In this document: in pieces, positions 33,634 through 41,570 of the stretch
How the letters are laid out: the number at the start of each line of letters is the position of its first letter
How positions within the stretch are numbered: position 1 is the stretch's first letter
Source of the DNA: an uncultured Acetatifactor sp.
Lineage (GTDB): Bacteria > Bacillota > Clostridia > Lachnospirales > Lachnospiraceae
NCBI GenBank assembly: GCA_947625255.1
Contig: CANQNT010000011.1
Span: 1-64,000, forward strand
DNA: 64,000 bases
Direction: 5' to 3'
Program-made: the position numbers and the translations under genes
The notes under the pieces: model-generated
Told to the model about the DNA's origin: nothing
The model's input: only the letters and a program-made list of their open reading frames with translations
Databases searched by the model: none

Positions 33634-36069
33634 TCACTCTATGGCTTTCATATTGCAAGGCAAGGTGACGTTTAGTTTGCCGTCCGCATACTGAACGTGT
33701 ATTTCGCCGCGGATGCCGTGGTAGGAACAGTCGAAGCGATCGATGAAATCCGTACATCTCGGCAGGATGCTGACAGTCTGAAAACCATCATTGCTTCGGA
33801 TGCCTGCGATATCGGTGAAAAACCATTCCATGATATGTCCCATCATATCGTGATTGCGGCTTCTGGCATCGTCCCGCCAAAATTCCGGCAGCGTTGTTTC
33901 CCCCATTGTCACAAAACGAAGATAGGACGGATGGGTGTCTTTCAAGATCATGTCATAAATGATGTCATTCCGGCCGGCCGCGGACAATGCCCGCAGAATG
34001 TAGACCAGTCCGATTTCGCCGCATTTTAGGTGCTTATTTTCACACAGGTCGATCAGCGTCCTTTCCACGCCGGCGCGATGCTCTTCGGGCACAAGCCCGA
34101 AGCAGAGGGGAACCGCCTGGTTGGCCTGGGTTTTTCTGTCGGTATCGTAGGTCCGGTACCAGGCGTTGCCGCCCTCATGGACAAGCAGGGATTTGTTATA
34201 ACTTTGCTTTACGGCCTTTGCCGTTTCCCTGAACCCGGCTTCATCGCCCTTGCCGAGAAGACTTGATATTTCGGCCATTGTCACAAGATCATGATAGTAA
34301 AAGGCGGTCTCAATGTTTTCCTTGCTCTCGCCCTTGCCTTGTTCGACGCCCCAATCACCCAATCCGGCACAGATAAAGCGTTCCTCCCCTGATTTGCCAT
34401 AGAGGCGGTTATAATCATGATATTGTTGCGTAAGGTATGCCAGATATTTTTTCGCGCTTTCATAATTGTCTTCCAGCACCCGCTGATTGCCATAAAAAAG
34501 ATACTGCTCATACGGCGCCAGGATGATGGAGCTGCCCCAGGGAATGATGTCCCAGAAGCTTCCCACGTTCCAGTCGATGAGGAAGCGGGCATACCTGGGG
34601 GCAATGGAGGGAATCAGACCGCTTTTGTATTCGTGGGGGAAAGCTCCCGTGTCAAGATCCGATTCATCGGCCGCATATTGCGCGTCCCGCATATCCGCGG
34701 CGATTTTTTCCCAAAGAGTGTCAACTTCCTTATTATACATGACGGCTTTGGCCATCAGGTGGTTTGGTTCCAGCCAACCCAGCTTCTCAACGGTGGGACA
34801 GTCCGTATGGGAATGGTTGAGATTGCTTTCCGCGGCTTTTAGAATAAGCTTGTAAATTTGGTTGATCCGCTCGTCGGAGCACCAAAAGCTTCCTGCGTCC
34901 CTGGCGGATGAGGTAACGAAAAAGGATTTGAATTCGAGGATTTGCCGGTACTGCGCGCCCTCAATCCGATACCAGCGCGCGCCATTTACGGAGAACCTCT
35001 GCTCAAACAAGTCCTCGCCGCCGCTTAGCGTCAAAACGGAATAGGTGTTTGTGGTCTGCTCAATATTCCCGTCAGCCGCCAGCTTTTCCGCCGGAATCAG
35101 TTTTACTTTTTGACCGCGGTTTCCCTTGATTTTCAGTGAAAACTGAGAGGACATATTTTGCCCGAAGTCGAAAATCATGCGTTCCTTGTCCACGCTGACC
35201 GGCTCAAAGCAGTATTTTCTGATGGCGGGCGGATACTGGGCAGGCTGAATTTCGCCGCGGGGCGGTTGGACGATCAGGGCGTTGGTCCAGGAGTAGGGCG
35301 CGGTGTAGTCCATGTCCTCGCTGCCGTAGATGTCAGCAAGGACGGTTCTGGATGGGCTTACTTCCCAGGAAGAATCGGTGAAAAGATACTTGTCTCCCAG
35401 TTTCAGCTGGAGAAGAAGCGCCAGCTCTTTGCCGTAAGGCTCATAGCCCTTGTCGATCGTGTAAAAATGCCGCGTGCCGCCGCCATCATCGCCAAGATAC
35501 CATCCGTTCGCCGCTTCTACCGTGATTTCATTCTCTCCGTCGGCCAAAAATTTCGTTACATCATAGGTCCAGTAGTGTACGCGTTTATGGAAATCTGTCT
35601 GGCTTCCCTCGTAAGCGTATTCGCTGATGGGTCTGCCATTGATTCGAACCTCGAACTGACCGGGCACGCATACGGACAGTATCCCCTTTTCGTTTTTTCC
35701 TGCGAGAAAGCGCTTCCTTGCAAGAAAGGGCTTTTTCGTGCCGTTGCCGATCCATTCGCCGCGCCAATGGCGCACGCCCGTGGAAAAGTATGCGGGGTCG
35801 GAGGTTTCCGCCGTATCGTTTTCGTCCCATGCGGAAACCGTGAAAGAGTATTCAGACTGCTCCTGCAGAGGCAGATTCAGGCAAATATTATTTTGCCGGC
35901 CGGAGGCGCGCTTGCCCGTGGAGAAAACGGGTACGCTTCCTTGGTAAAAATCAATCTGATATGCAGTCTGCATATGATCGCCGCTTCCGTATTCCCACAT
36001 CAATACAATATCGCTGCCTACGCCGCTTTGAGTGTAATAGTTCTGGATTCTCGGTGTTAAAGGTTTCAT
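33634..36069 (-). CDS. Alpha-L-rhamnosidase, GH78
   Basis: An 811-residue cytoplasmic enzyme, without signal peptide, that releases terminal L-rhamnose from pectin side chains or flavonoid glycosides. It begins with a fibronectin-like beta domain, has the N-terminal 'HWRGEWIGNGTKKPFLARK' and carbohydrate-binding-like domains, and then an (alpha/alpha)6 barrel with 'SHTDCPTVEKLGWLEPNHL' (family motif with the general-acid Glu region), 'DWNVGSFWDIIPWGSS', 'CAGLGDWG' and 'TLPEFWRDDARSRNH'. The C-terminal beta-sandwich ('MGHIMEWFFTDIAGI') is complete. AAGGAGG stands before the ATG at 36069. It is monocistronic, with a palindrome just downstream of the likely start of transcription. Confidence 0.9.
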   Translation of the reverse strand: MKPLTPRIQNYYTQSGVGSDIVLMWEYGSGDHMQTAYQIDFYQGSVPVFSTGKRASGRQNNICLNLPLQEQSEYSFTVSAWDENDTAETSDPAYFSTGVRHWRGEWIGNGTKKPFLARKRFLAGKNEKGILSVCVPGQFEVRINGRPISEYAYEGSQTDFHKRVHYWTYDVTKFLADGENEITVEAANGWYLGDDGGGTRHFYTIDKGYEPYGKELALLLQLKLGDKYLFTDSSWEVSPSRTVLADIYGSEDMDYTAPYSWTNALIVQPPRGEIQPAQYPPAIRKYCFEPVSVDKERMIFDFGQNMSSQFSLKIKGNRGQKVKLIPAEKLAADGNIEQTTNTYSVLTLSGGEDLFEQRFSVNGARWYRIEGAQYRQILEFKSFFVTSSARDAGSFWCSDERINQIYKLILKAAESNLNHSHTDCPTVEKLGWLEPNHLMAKAVMYNKEVDTLWEKIAADMRDAQYAADESDLDTGAFPHEYKSGLIPSIAPRYARFLIDWNVGSFWDIIPWGSSIILAPYEQYLFYGNQRVLEDNYESAKKYLAYLTQQYHDYNRLYGKSGEERFICAGLGDWGVEQGKGESKENIETAFYYHDLVTMAEISSLLGKGDEAGFRETAKAVKQSYNKSLLVHEGGNAWYRTYDTDRKTQANQAVPLCFGLVPEEHRAGVERTLIDLCENKHLKCGEIGLVYILRALSAAGRNDIIYDMILKDTHPSYLRFVTMGETTLPEFWRDDARSRNHDMMGHIMEWFFTDIAGIRSNDGFQTVSILPRCTDFIDRFDCSYHGIRGEIHVQYADGKLNVTLPCNMKAIE

Positions 36070-36166
36070 GGATGCCTCCTTGCGTGATGGTCAGGTTTTC
36101 TTTTGGTAAATGCTTTGTGAGCAATGATTTTGGTTTCGCATTCCGCCATATAGGAGATGCGGAAAG

Positions 36167-36183
36167 GCAGACTATTTGTCTGC
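36167..36183 (-). promoter_or_regulatory. Palindrome, likely operator of GH78 gene
   Basis: GCAGAC, five bases, GTCTGC (36167-36183) lies 9-26 bases downstream of the -10 element in the leftward direction, about where RNA would begin. This is a good place for a repressor; no regulator gene is adjacent. Confidence 0.4.
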
Positions 36184-36192
36184 GCATGAGGA

Positions 36193-36201
36193 ATTATACC
36201 A
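36193..36201 (-). promoter_or_regulatory. Extended -10 promoter of GH78 gene
   Basis: Reading leftward, TGG-TATAAT (TATAAT at 36193-36198). The -35 position is poor, as is usual for extended -10 promoters. Confidence 0.5.
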
Positions 36202-36518
36202 TACTGATGCAGAAAAATCTACAACGAGAAGGGATGGCGAATAGAGAAAGGCCATTGACAGAGGGGAGAGGAGGATTTATGATGAAAAAAAAGCCCCATG
36301 ACTTATCAAGGGAACTCTTACAATCTGTAATACGGCTTCCGGTCCTTATAACGTGGAAATTCATGACGGCAGCCTGACTCTGGCGCAGACGATTTTGGAT
36401 CATATGGTGGAAAAAATGGGGTCTGATAACCGGGGTGTCCGGCGAAAGAAACGAGGAGCGAACGGGGCGGGAGAGGAAGAAGCCTGCTGCAAAAGAAATA
36501 TGACGGAGAGAGTATTGT
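36202..36518 (+). other. Intergenic stretch with unidentified coding scrap
   Basis: Around 36278 an AGGAGG precedes two ATG codons and a 32-codon frame (Met-Met-Lys-Lys-Lys start). In a different frame from about 36330 to 36430 the translation 'SGPYNVEIHDGSLTLAQTIL' then 'DHMVEKMG' looks like real protein. The pieces may be parts of one broken gene, but I do not recognise it. Confidence 0.3.
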
Positions 36519-37184
36519 ATGAAGCGGAATGTAGGTTTGGATGAGATTTCCGATGGAAAGCTGTATAGTGCCAATGATATGGTAAAAGCAGGATGCGGCG
36601 ACTGCGTGGGCTGCCATGCCTGTTGTTGTGGAATGGGGGATTCCATTCTTCTGGATCCCTATGATGTTTATCGTCTGACTACGCAATTGGGGAAACGCTT
36701 TGAAGAGCTGTTGACGGAAAGTGTGGAATTAGGAGTTGTGGACGGACTTGTGCTGCCGCATCTGAAAATGACCGGTCCGCAGGAGCGCTGCTTCTACCTG
36801 AACGAAGAGGGCCGGTGCGCGATTCATCCCCATCGCCCTGGTATTTGCCGCTTATTTCCTTTGGGCAGATATTATGAAAACGGTTCGTTCCAGTATTTTT
36901 TACAAACCGGCGAATGTAAGAAGCAAAAGCGCACCAAGGTGAAAGTGGGGAAGTGGATTGACACGCCGGATCTGACAGAGAATGAGAGATTTGTGACCAC
37001 CTGGCACTATTTTCTGAAGGATCTGGAGGAAACGCTGAAGCAAGGGGACGACGCCCTGGCTAAGAATTTGAATCTGTATCTGCTGAACCGTTTTTATCTT
37101 ACTTCATATGATGCGGAGCGCCCATTTTATCGGCAATTTGCGGACCGTATGCGCAGAGTTGAGGGAGAATTGGGGCTTGGGTGA
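36519..37184 (+). CDS. YkgJ family cysteine cluster protein
   Basis: A 221-residue protein with the CxxCxxCCC cluster 'CGDCVGCHACCC' (residues 26-37), then 'GRCAIHPHRPGICRLFPLGR', where the last cysteines of the cluster lie, and 'TGECKKQK'. YkgJ/UPF0153 proteins are thought to bind an Fe-S or zinc centre; their role is unknown. The C-terminal third is helical and specific to Firmicutes homologues. The start ATG at 36519 has GGAGAGAG upstream. It appears to be transcribed alone. Confidence 0.85.
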   Translation: MKRNVGLDEISDGKLYSANDMVKAGCGDCVGCHACCCGMGDSILLDPYDVYRLTTQLGKRFEELLTESVELGVVDGLVLPHLKMTGPQERCFYLNEEGRCAIHPHRPGICRLFPLGRYYENGSFQYFLQTGECKKQKRTKVKVGKWIDTPDLTENERFVTTWHYFLKDLEETLKQGDDALAKNLNLYLLNRFYLTSYDAERPFYRQFADRMRRVEGELGLG

Positions 37185-37247
37185 GGAAAAGGGAACGATA
37201 TTTTAGCTGTCATGAATCGTCCTGACGGATTTGCCTCGTAATGAGTA

Positions 37248-37267
37248 ACGGTTACAAACGGTTACAA
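37248..37267 (+). repeat. Perfect 10-base tandem repeat
   Basis: ACGGTTACAA occurs twice without a gap, 26 bases upstream of the -35 element of tRNA-Val. It may be a binding site or chance. Confidence 0.6.
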
Positions 37268-37292
37268 TTCTAAGGAAATGATAAAAAAGGTC

Positions 37293-37320
37293 TTGCTTTT
37301 TCTGAGAATCGTGTTATAAT
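37293..37320 (+). promoter_or_regulatory. Promoter of tRNA-Val
   Basis: TTGCTT (37293-37298), a 16-base spacer and TATAAT (37315-37320), 40 bases before the tRNA. Confidence 0.7.
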
Positions 37321-37360
37321 GGATTCGTTGAATCGATTAAGGTAAGTGATTTGATGGTTT

Positions 37361-37434
37361 GGGATTATAGCTCAGCCGGGATGAGCGTTCGCCTCACACG
37401 CGAAAGGCCATGGGTTCGAACCCCATTAATCCCA
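37361..37434 (+). tRNA. tRNA-Val (anticodon CAC)
   Basis: A 74-base cloverleaf. The acceptor GGGATTA pairs with TAATCCC; the D-stem is GCTC/GAGC; the anticodon stem TTCGC/GCGAA holds loop CTCACAC with anticodon CAC (reads GUG); the T-arm is ATGGG-TTCGAAC-CCCAT. CCA is not encoded. Confidence 0.93.
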
Positions 37435-37442
37435 CTTATAAT

Positions 37443-37490
37443 AACGCTTGAAAACGGCTTATTTATGCAGTTTTCGGCGTTTTTTCTTTT
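37443..37490 (+). terminator. Terminator after tRNA-Val
   Basis: AACGC..GAAAAC (37443-37455) pairs with GTTTTC..GCGTT (37470-37481) with a small internal mismatch, then TTTTTTCTTTT. Confidence 0.75.
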
Positions 37491-37579
37491 GTAAGAAATT
37501 TGAAAGGTAATCAAAAAAGTAATCAGACATACGTTCGATAAAAATACTAGGAGAAAAAATGAGATATGACAATAATCAT

Positions 37580-37673
37580 GAGGGAAGTAGAAAGATTCAC
37601 TCAGGTCCGCCATTTCCTTTAACCACTGGTTCAGCCTGTAAACGCAGTAGGAATGGCGGAGATTGTGGAAATT
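37580..37673 (-). pseudogene. Tyrosine recombinase C-terminal scrap
   Basis: Leftward, about 30 codons read 'NFHNLRHSYCVYRLNQWLKE'. This resembles the box II His-x-x-Arg region and following helix of integrases in this lineage (FHDLRHTFAVHRLNQWVKE). The catalytic Tyr is missing. It begins exactly where the DUF1624 gene stops and lies about 150 bases from tRNA-Val, a typical integration target. It is a remnant of an element once inserted here (inference). Confidence 0.5.
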
Positions 37674-38437
37674 TACTTCAGCAAGGAATTCACCCCATAC
37701 GCAATCCCATACAGCACTGGCTGGTGGAGCATATAGATCCAGATAGTGCGTCTGCCCAGGGTGGAGAAAATCGGCACCTGCATCTGAAAGAATTCTCTCC
37801 ATTTTTCATAAGGAGAAACCAATTCCCAGAACCAATATCCCGCCATGACCAGAAAGGACCAGGGTAAGATGGGAAAATAATCGCTGGAGCGGAAACCCGG
37901 ATAAGGAAAGCCCAGAATCACCAGAAATTTCGTCCGGTAAAGCGCCTCCGGCAACGTAATCCATTGCATTCCAAAGAGTCCCAGATATCCGTCCGATACC
38001 TGGCGGAAGAGAAGAAAGAGAAGCAGGGAAAGTCCAAGTTCCACCGCGGGACGCCCCTTGGGAATCAGCTTGTCCATGAGGCATAATAACAGGGTGGCGC
38101 AGCCAATCCCGTTCAGAATGCCGAACCAAACCGTTTCAGAGGGCAGGAACACAAGGGTCACACCGGTGATGACCAGCCCCAGGAGGTTGAGCAAAAGCCC
38201 TTTTCGCAGATTATTGTGTCCGAAGTGCCAGGCAATTCCTGATAAAAAGAGAAATGTGATGCAAATGCATTGCTGCCAGACATGCACCCAGGTTTTCCGG
38301 TACCAGTTCGGATCCGCACCGAAAATCATAAAAATATCATAGGAAAAGTGAAAGAGCAGCATATTGAGCAGGGCAAATCCACGGATACCATTGATGAGAT
38401 GGTAATAGGGCCTGGGTTCTTTTGGTGAATCGCTCAT
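37673..38437 (-). CDS. DUF1624/heparan-alpha-glucosaminide acetyltransferase-like membrane protein
   Basis: A 254-residue polytopic membrane protein with about seven helices. It opens with 'YHLINGIRGFALLNMLLFHF', the start of the DUF1624 (HGSNAT-like) domain containing the conserved Arg-Gly and a His in helix 1, followed by 'CICITFLFLSGIAWHFG', 'FPYPGFRSSDYFPILPWSF' and 'IWIYMLHQPVLYGIAYG'. The family is thought to move acyl groups across the membrane onto glycans; the actual substrate is unknown. It starts at the ATG at 38437 with AGAAAGG upstream, and reads toward the integrase scrap. Confidence 0.8.
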   Translation of the reverse strand: MSDSPKEPRPYYHLINGIRGFALLNMLLFHFSYDIFMIFGADPNWYRKTWVHVWQQCICITFLFLSGIAWHFGHNNLRKGLLLNLLGLVITGVTLVFLPSETVWFGILNGIGCATLLLCLMDKLIPKGRPAVELGLSLLLFLLFRQVSDGYLGLFGMQWITLPEALYRTKFLVILGFPYPGFRSSDYFPILPWSFLVMAGYWFWELVSPYEKWREFFQMQVPIFSTLGRRTIWIYMLHQPVLYGIAYGVNSLLK

Positions 38438-38546
38438 AAATCATTTGACCTTTCTTTCTGTATTTGTCCGTTCTGCAGGATATTGTCGTCAATATTCCTT
38501 CCGGTGGAGCACTGTTGCCGGCATCCTTTCCGGCGGAGTCCGGACG

Positions 38547-39989
38547 TCAGTATTTCTTCCAGCAGGACGGTATGAGAATGATCAGCATGGGGAACAGTTC
38601 CAGTCTTCCCGCCAGCATGTCGAACATCAGCACGATTTTGGAAAAGGAAGAGTATACTGAGAAATTGGACAAAGGTCCCACCATTTCCAGCCCGGGTCCG
38701 ATGTTGTTCAGGGTTGCCGCCACCGCCGTGAAATTGGTGGTCAGGTCCAGATTGTCAACGGAAATGAGCAGCAGGGACGCGAAAGCGATCACGAAATAGA
38801 CCGCGATATAGGCGTTGGTGGACTGCAGCACTTCTGGAGACAGACTGCGCGTATCGATTTTGATTTTTTTAACCAGTCTGGGATGGATCATCATGGAAAG
38901 TTCCTTGCCGATGGCCTTGAACAGAATCAAAATCCGGGAAACCTTGATGCCGCCTCCCGTGCTCCCTGAACAGGCGCCGACGAACATCAGTAAAACCAGA
39001 ACCGTTTTGGAAAGTTGGGGCCAGGTGTTGAAATCCGTGGTGGAAAAGCCGGAAGTCGTGATAATGGAACCCACCTGGAAAAAGGCATGGCGCACGGTTT
39101 CTTCCAGGGTGGCATACATTGCGCGGATGTTGAACGAGATTAAGAGGACGGAGCCGGCAATAATGCCCAGATACCAGCGCACCTCCTCAATGGAAAAGGC
39201 TTCTTTGAACTGTCTCATGAGCAGACAGAAATAAAAGGTATAATTAATTCCGCTTAAAATCATAAAGACGGTCACGGTGTTCTGGATCAGGGGGGAGTAG
39301 GAAGCAAGGCTGTCATTGCGGACACCGAAGCCGCCGGTACCCACCGTTCCGAACGTGATGGCCATGGAATCAAACAAATCCATACCGAAAACGCACAGCA
39401 GAATGATTTCCAGCAAGGTAATGGCAATATATAGTTCATAGAGGATTTTGGCAGTATCCCTTACTCTGGGAGCCAGCTTGCCCACGGAAGGGCCGGGGCT
39501 TTCCGCCCGCATCAGGTTCATGTTGGAGCCGCCCATGAGGGGCAGGACAGCCATGATGAAGACAAATACGCCCATGCCGCCAATCCAGTGTGTGAAGCTG
39601 CGCCAGAACAGACCGGCGCGGGAAATGGCCTCCACGTCGCTTAAAATACTGGCTCCCGTAGTGGTAAAGCCGGAGATGGTTTCAAACATGGCATCGACGT
39701 AACTGGGAATATCGCCTGCCAGCACAAAGGGTATGGCCCCCATAAGACTGATCATGACCCAGCCTAAGGCCACGCTGGTAAAGCCTTCTCTGGCATAGAG
39801 CTGAAAGGGAGTGGGCTTTTTACGGCCCAGGAGGAGTCCCAGGAGAATGCACAAAAAAGCCGCTGCCAAATAGGAGACACAGGCTTTTCCCTCTCCGTAA
39901 ATCAGGCCCACCAGGGCGGGAAGCAGGAGGAATCCCGCTTCGAAGCGTAAGATCCATCCCAAAATATATTGCACGATTGAAAAATTCAT
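38547..39989 (-). CDS. trkH: Potassium uptake protein TrkH/KtrB family
   Basis: A 480-residue potassium channel-like transporter subunit with four M1-P-M2 repeats. Pore segments include 'FETISGFTTTGASIL', 'FGTVGTGGFGVRND', 'ITTSGFSTTDFNTWP' and 'LNNIGPGLEMVGPLS', each holding a selectivity-filter glycine. It works with the cytoplasmic RCK ring of TrkA, whose gene ends one base before this start. The ATG at 39989 lies after GGAGGC. Ion flow is sodium- or proton-linked depending on the subfamily; the length and the partner with two RCK units point to the TrkH branch. Confidence 0.92.
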   Translation of the reverse strand: MNFSIVQYILGWILRFEAGFLLLPALVGLIYGEGKACVSYLAAAFLCILLGLLLGRKKPTPFQLYAREGFTSVALGWVMISLMGAIPFVLAGDIPSYVDAMFETISGFTTTGASILSDVEAISRAGLFWRSFTHWIGGMGVFVFIMAVLPLMGGSNMNLMRAESPGPSVGKLAPRVRDTAKILYELYIAITLLEIILLCVFGMDLFDSMAITFGTVGTGGFGVRNDSLASYSPLIQNTVTVFMILSGINYTFYFCLLMRQFKEAFSIEEVRWYLGIIAGSVLLISFNIRAMYATLEETVRHAFFQVGSIITTSGFSTTDFNTWPQLSKTVLVLLMFVGACSGSTGGGIKVSRILILFKAIGKELSMMIHPRLVKKIKIDTRSLSPEVLQSTNAYIAVYFVIAFASLLLISVDNLDLTTNFTAVAATLNNIGPGLEMVGPLSNFSVYSSFSKIVLMFDMLAGRLELFPMLIILIPSCWKKY

Positions 39990-39990
39990 A

Positions 39991-41355
39991 TCAAGCCTCC
40001 AGAATATCCTTGATGTTGTGCAGCCTGTCGTTGGTCAGCACCACGATGACGGAATCTCCCACCTGGATTTCGTCCTGACCGCCGGGGATGATGACGTGAT
40101 TCTGGCGGTTAATACAGCAGACCAGAATATTCTTTTTAATGCGGAGATTCATCAAGGGAGTACCGGTCACGGCCGATTCCTCTTTGATCGAGAATTCCAC
40201 GGCTTCCGCATGGCCTTCTTCCAATTTATACAGATTCTCCACGTTGCTGTCCATGGAAGCGTTGTTCACGGAACGGGCGTATTTGATAATGTTGTCCGCT
40301 GTCAATAGGCGGGGATAGGTGATGCTGTCCAGATTCAGATCGTCCATGACACTGCTGAAAGTGATACGGTTGACCTTGGTGACCACCTTGGCGTGGGAAG
40401 TCTTCTTTACGTAGAGGGAAAGGAGAATGTTTTCCTCGTCCAGTCCCGTCAGCGCGGCGAAACCGTCCACATTATCCAGGCCTTCCTCTAACAAGAGGTC
40501 CTGGTCCGTGCCGTTGCCATGGATGATGGTGGCCTTCGGGAGCATTTCGCTTAAAAATTCGCAGCGGGCCTGATCGCGCTCAATGATCTTGGTGGAAATT
40601 CCCACGGATAACAGCCGTCTGGCCAGATAAAAGGCCGTGGTGCCGCCCCCCACGATCATGGCGGTCTGTATCGGCGTGGATCCGATGCCGATCTTACGGA
40701 AGAAGTTGTTGGCTTCAGAAGGAGCGGCAATGATGGAAATCCGGTCTCCCTCCCGGAACGTAAAGTCGGCCCCCCTGGGAATGATGATTTCGTCGTTACG
40801 GTTAACCGTGCAGACCAGTACGTTGCATTTGAGCGTGGTTCGGATATGGACCAGCTTATAATTGACCAAAAGGCAGTCCTTTGTCACGCGGAAATGCAGC
40901 AGTTCAATCCTTCCTTTGGAAAAGGTATCCACTTTGACCGCGGAAGGAAATTGAAAAATACGGGAAATCTCCATGGCGGAAGTCATCTCGGGATTGATAA
41001 CCATGGACAGTCCCAGCTCTCGTCTTAAGAACTCGATTTCCCGGCTATATATGGGATTGCGCACCCGGGCGATGGTCTTGCAGTTCCCCGCTTTTTTGGC
41101 GACCGCGCAGCAGAGCAGGTTCTGCTCGTCAGAATCGGTTACGGCGATCAGAATATGAGCCTTTTTAATGCCGGCCTCCAACAGCGTCTGGTAACTGACC
41201 CCGTTGCCAACGATTCCCATGGCGTCTAATTGGTCAGTGATGGCATGAACTCGTTCTTCTACTACATCGATTACCGTAATATCGTGGTTCTCACCGCCGA
41301 GCTGTTCCACCAACGTGTAACCGACTTTCCCACAACCTACAATGATGATATTCAT
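39991..41355 (-). CDS. trkA: Trk potassium system NAD-binding subunit TrkA
   Basis: A 454-residue peripheral protein with two RCK units. RCK1 starts at residue 1 with 'MNIIIVGCGKVGYTLVEQL' (GxGxxG), ending its Rossmann fold at 'ITVIDVVEER'; the first TrkA_C domain covers about 140-220. RCK2 begins with 'AMIVGGGTTAFYLARRL' and 'TKIIERDQARCEFLSE'; the second TrkA_C domain ends the protein. It gates TrkH in response to nucleotides. The start is the ATG at 41355 after GGAAAGGGAC; a longer frame reaches 41430 but begins with a basic, non-conserved lead. It is the first gene of the trkA-trkH operon. Confidence 0.93.
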   Translation of the reverse strand: MNIIIVGCGKVGYTLVEQLGGENHDITVIDVVEERVHAITDQLDAMGIVGNGVSYQTLLEAGIKKAHILIAVTDSDEQNLLCCAVAKKAGNCKTIARVRNPIYSREIEFLRRELGLSMVINPEMTSAMEISRIFQFPSAVKVDTFSKGRIELLHFRVTKDCLLVNYKLVHIRTTLKCNVLVCTVNRNDEIIIPRGADFTFREGDRISIIAAPSEANNFFRKIGIGSTPIQTAMIVGGGTTAFYLARRLLSVGISTKIIERDQARCEFLSEMLPKATIIHGNGTDQDLLLEEGLDNVDGFAALTGLDEENILLSLYVKKTSHAKVVTKVNRITFSSVMDDLNLDSITYPRLLTADNIIKYARSVNNASMDSNVENLYKLEEGHAEAVEFSIKEESAVTGTPLMNLRIKKNILVCCINRQNHVIIPGGQDEIQVGDSVIVVLTNDRLHNIKDILEA

Positions 41356-41505
41356 AAAGTCCCTTTCCATGAGTCCTTTTCCGATGCGGCGAAACCGCGC
41401 GAAAGGAGATCGTTTATTCCTGCCTCCCATTGTAGCACAAATTCCGGAAAATGAGAAGAAAAATCGGAGAAACTACAATGGAAATCGGGAAAGAAATCAG
41501 GATAG

Positions 41506-41534
41506 TTGACAGATGAGGAAAGGGATTATATACT
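41506..41534 (+). promoter_or_regulatory. Consensus sigma-A promoter
   Basis: TTGACA (41506-41511), a 17-base spacer and TATACT (41529-41534), 36 bases before the O-antigen-ligase-like gene. It is the closest match to consensus in the window. Confidence 0.85.
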
Positions 41535-41570
41535 GAAAAAAGGTCGTGGGATTGTGATGGAGGGATTGAA

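Noticed and set aside
37365..37802. A 145-codon minus-strand frame covering tRNA-Val
   Set aside because: Its C-terminal part is the complement of the tRNA and terminator, and its N-terminal part overlaps DUF1624; only the short integrase-like piece in it is meaningful.
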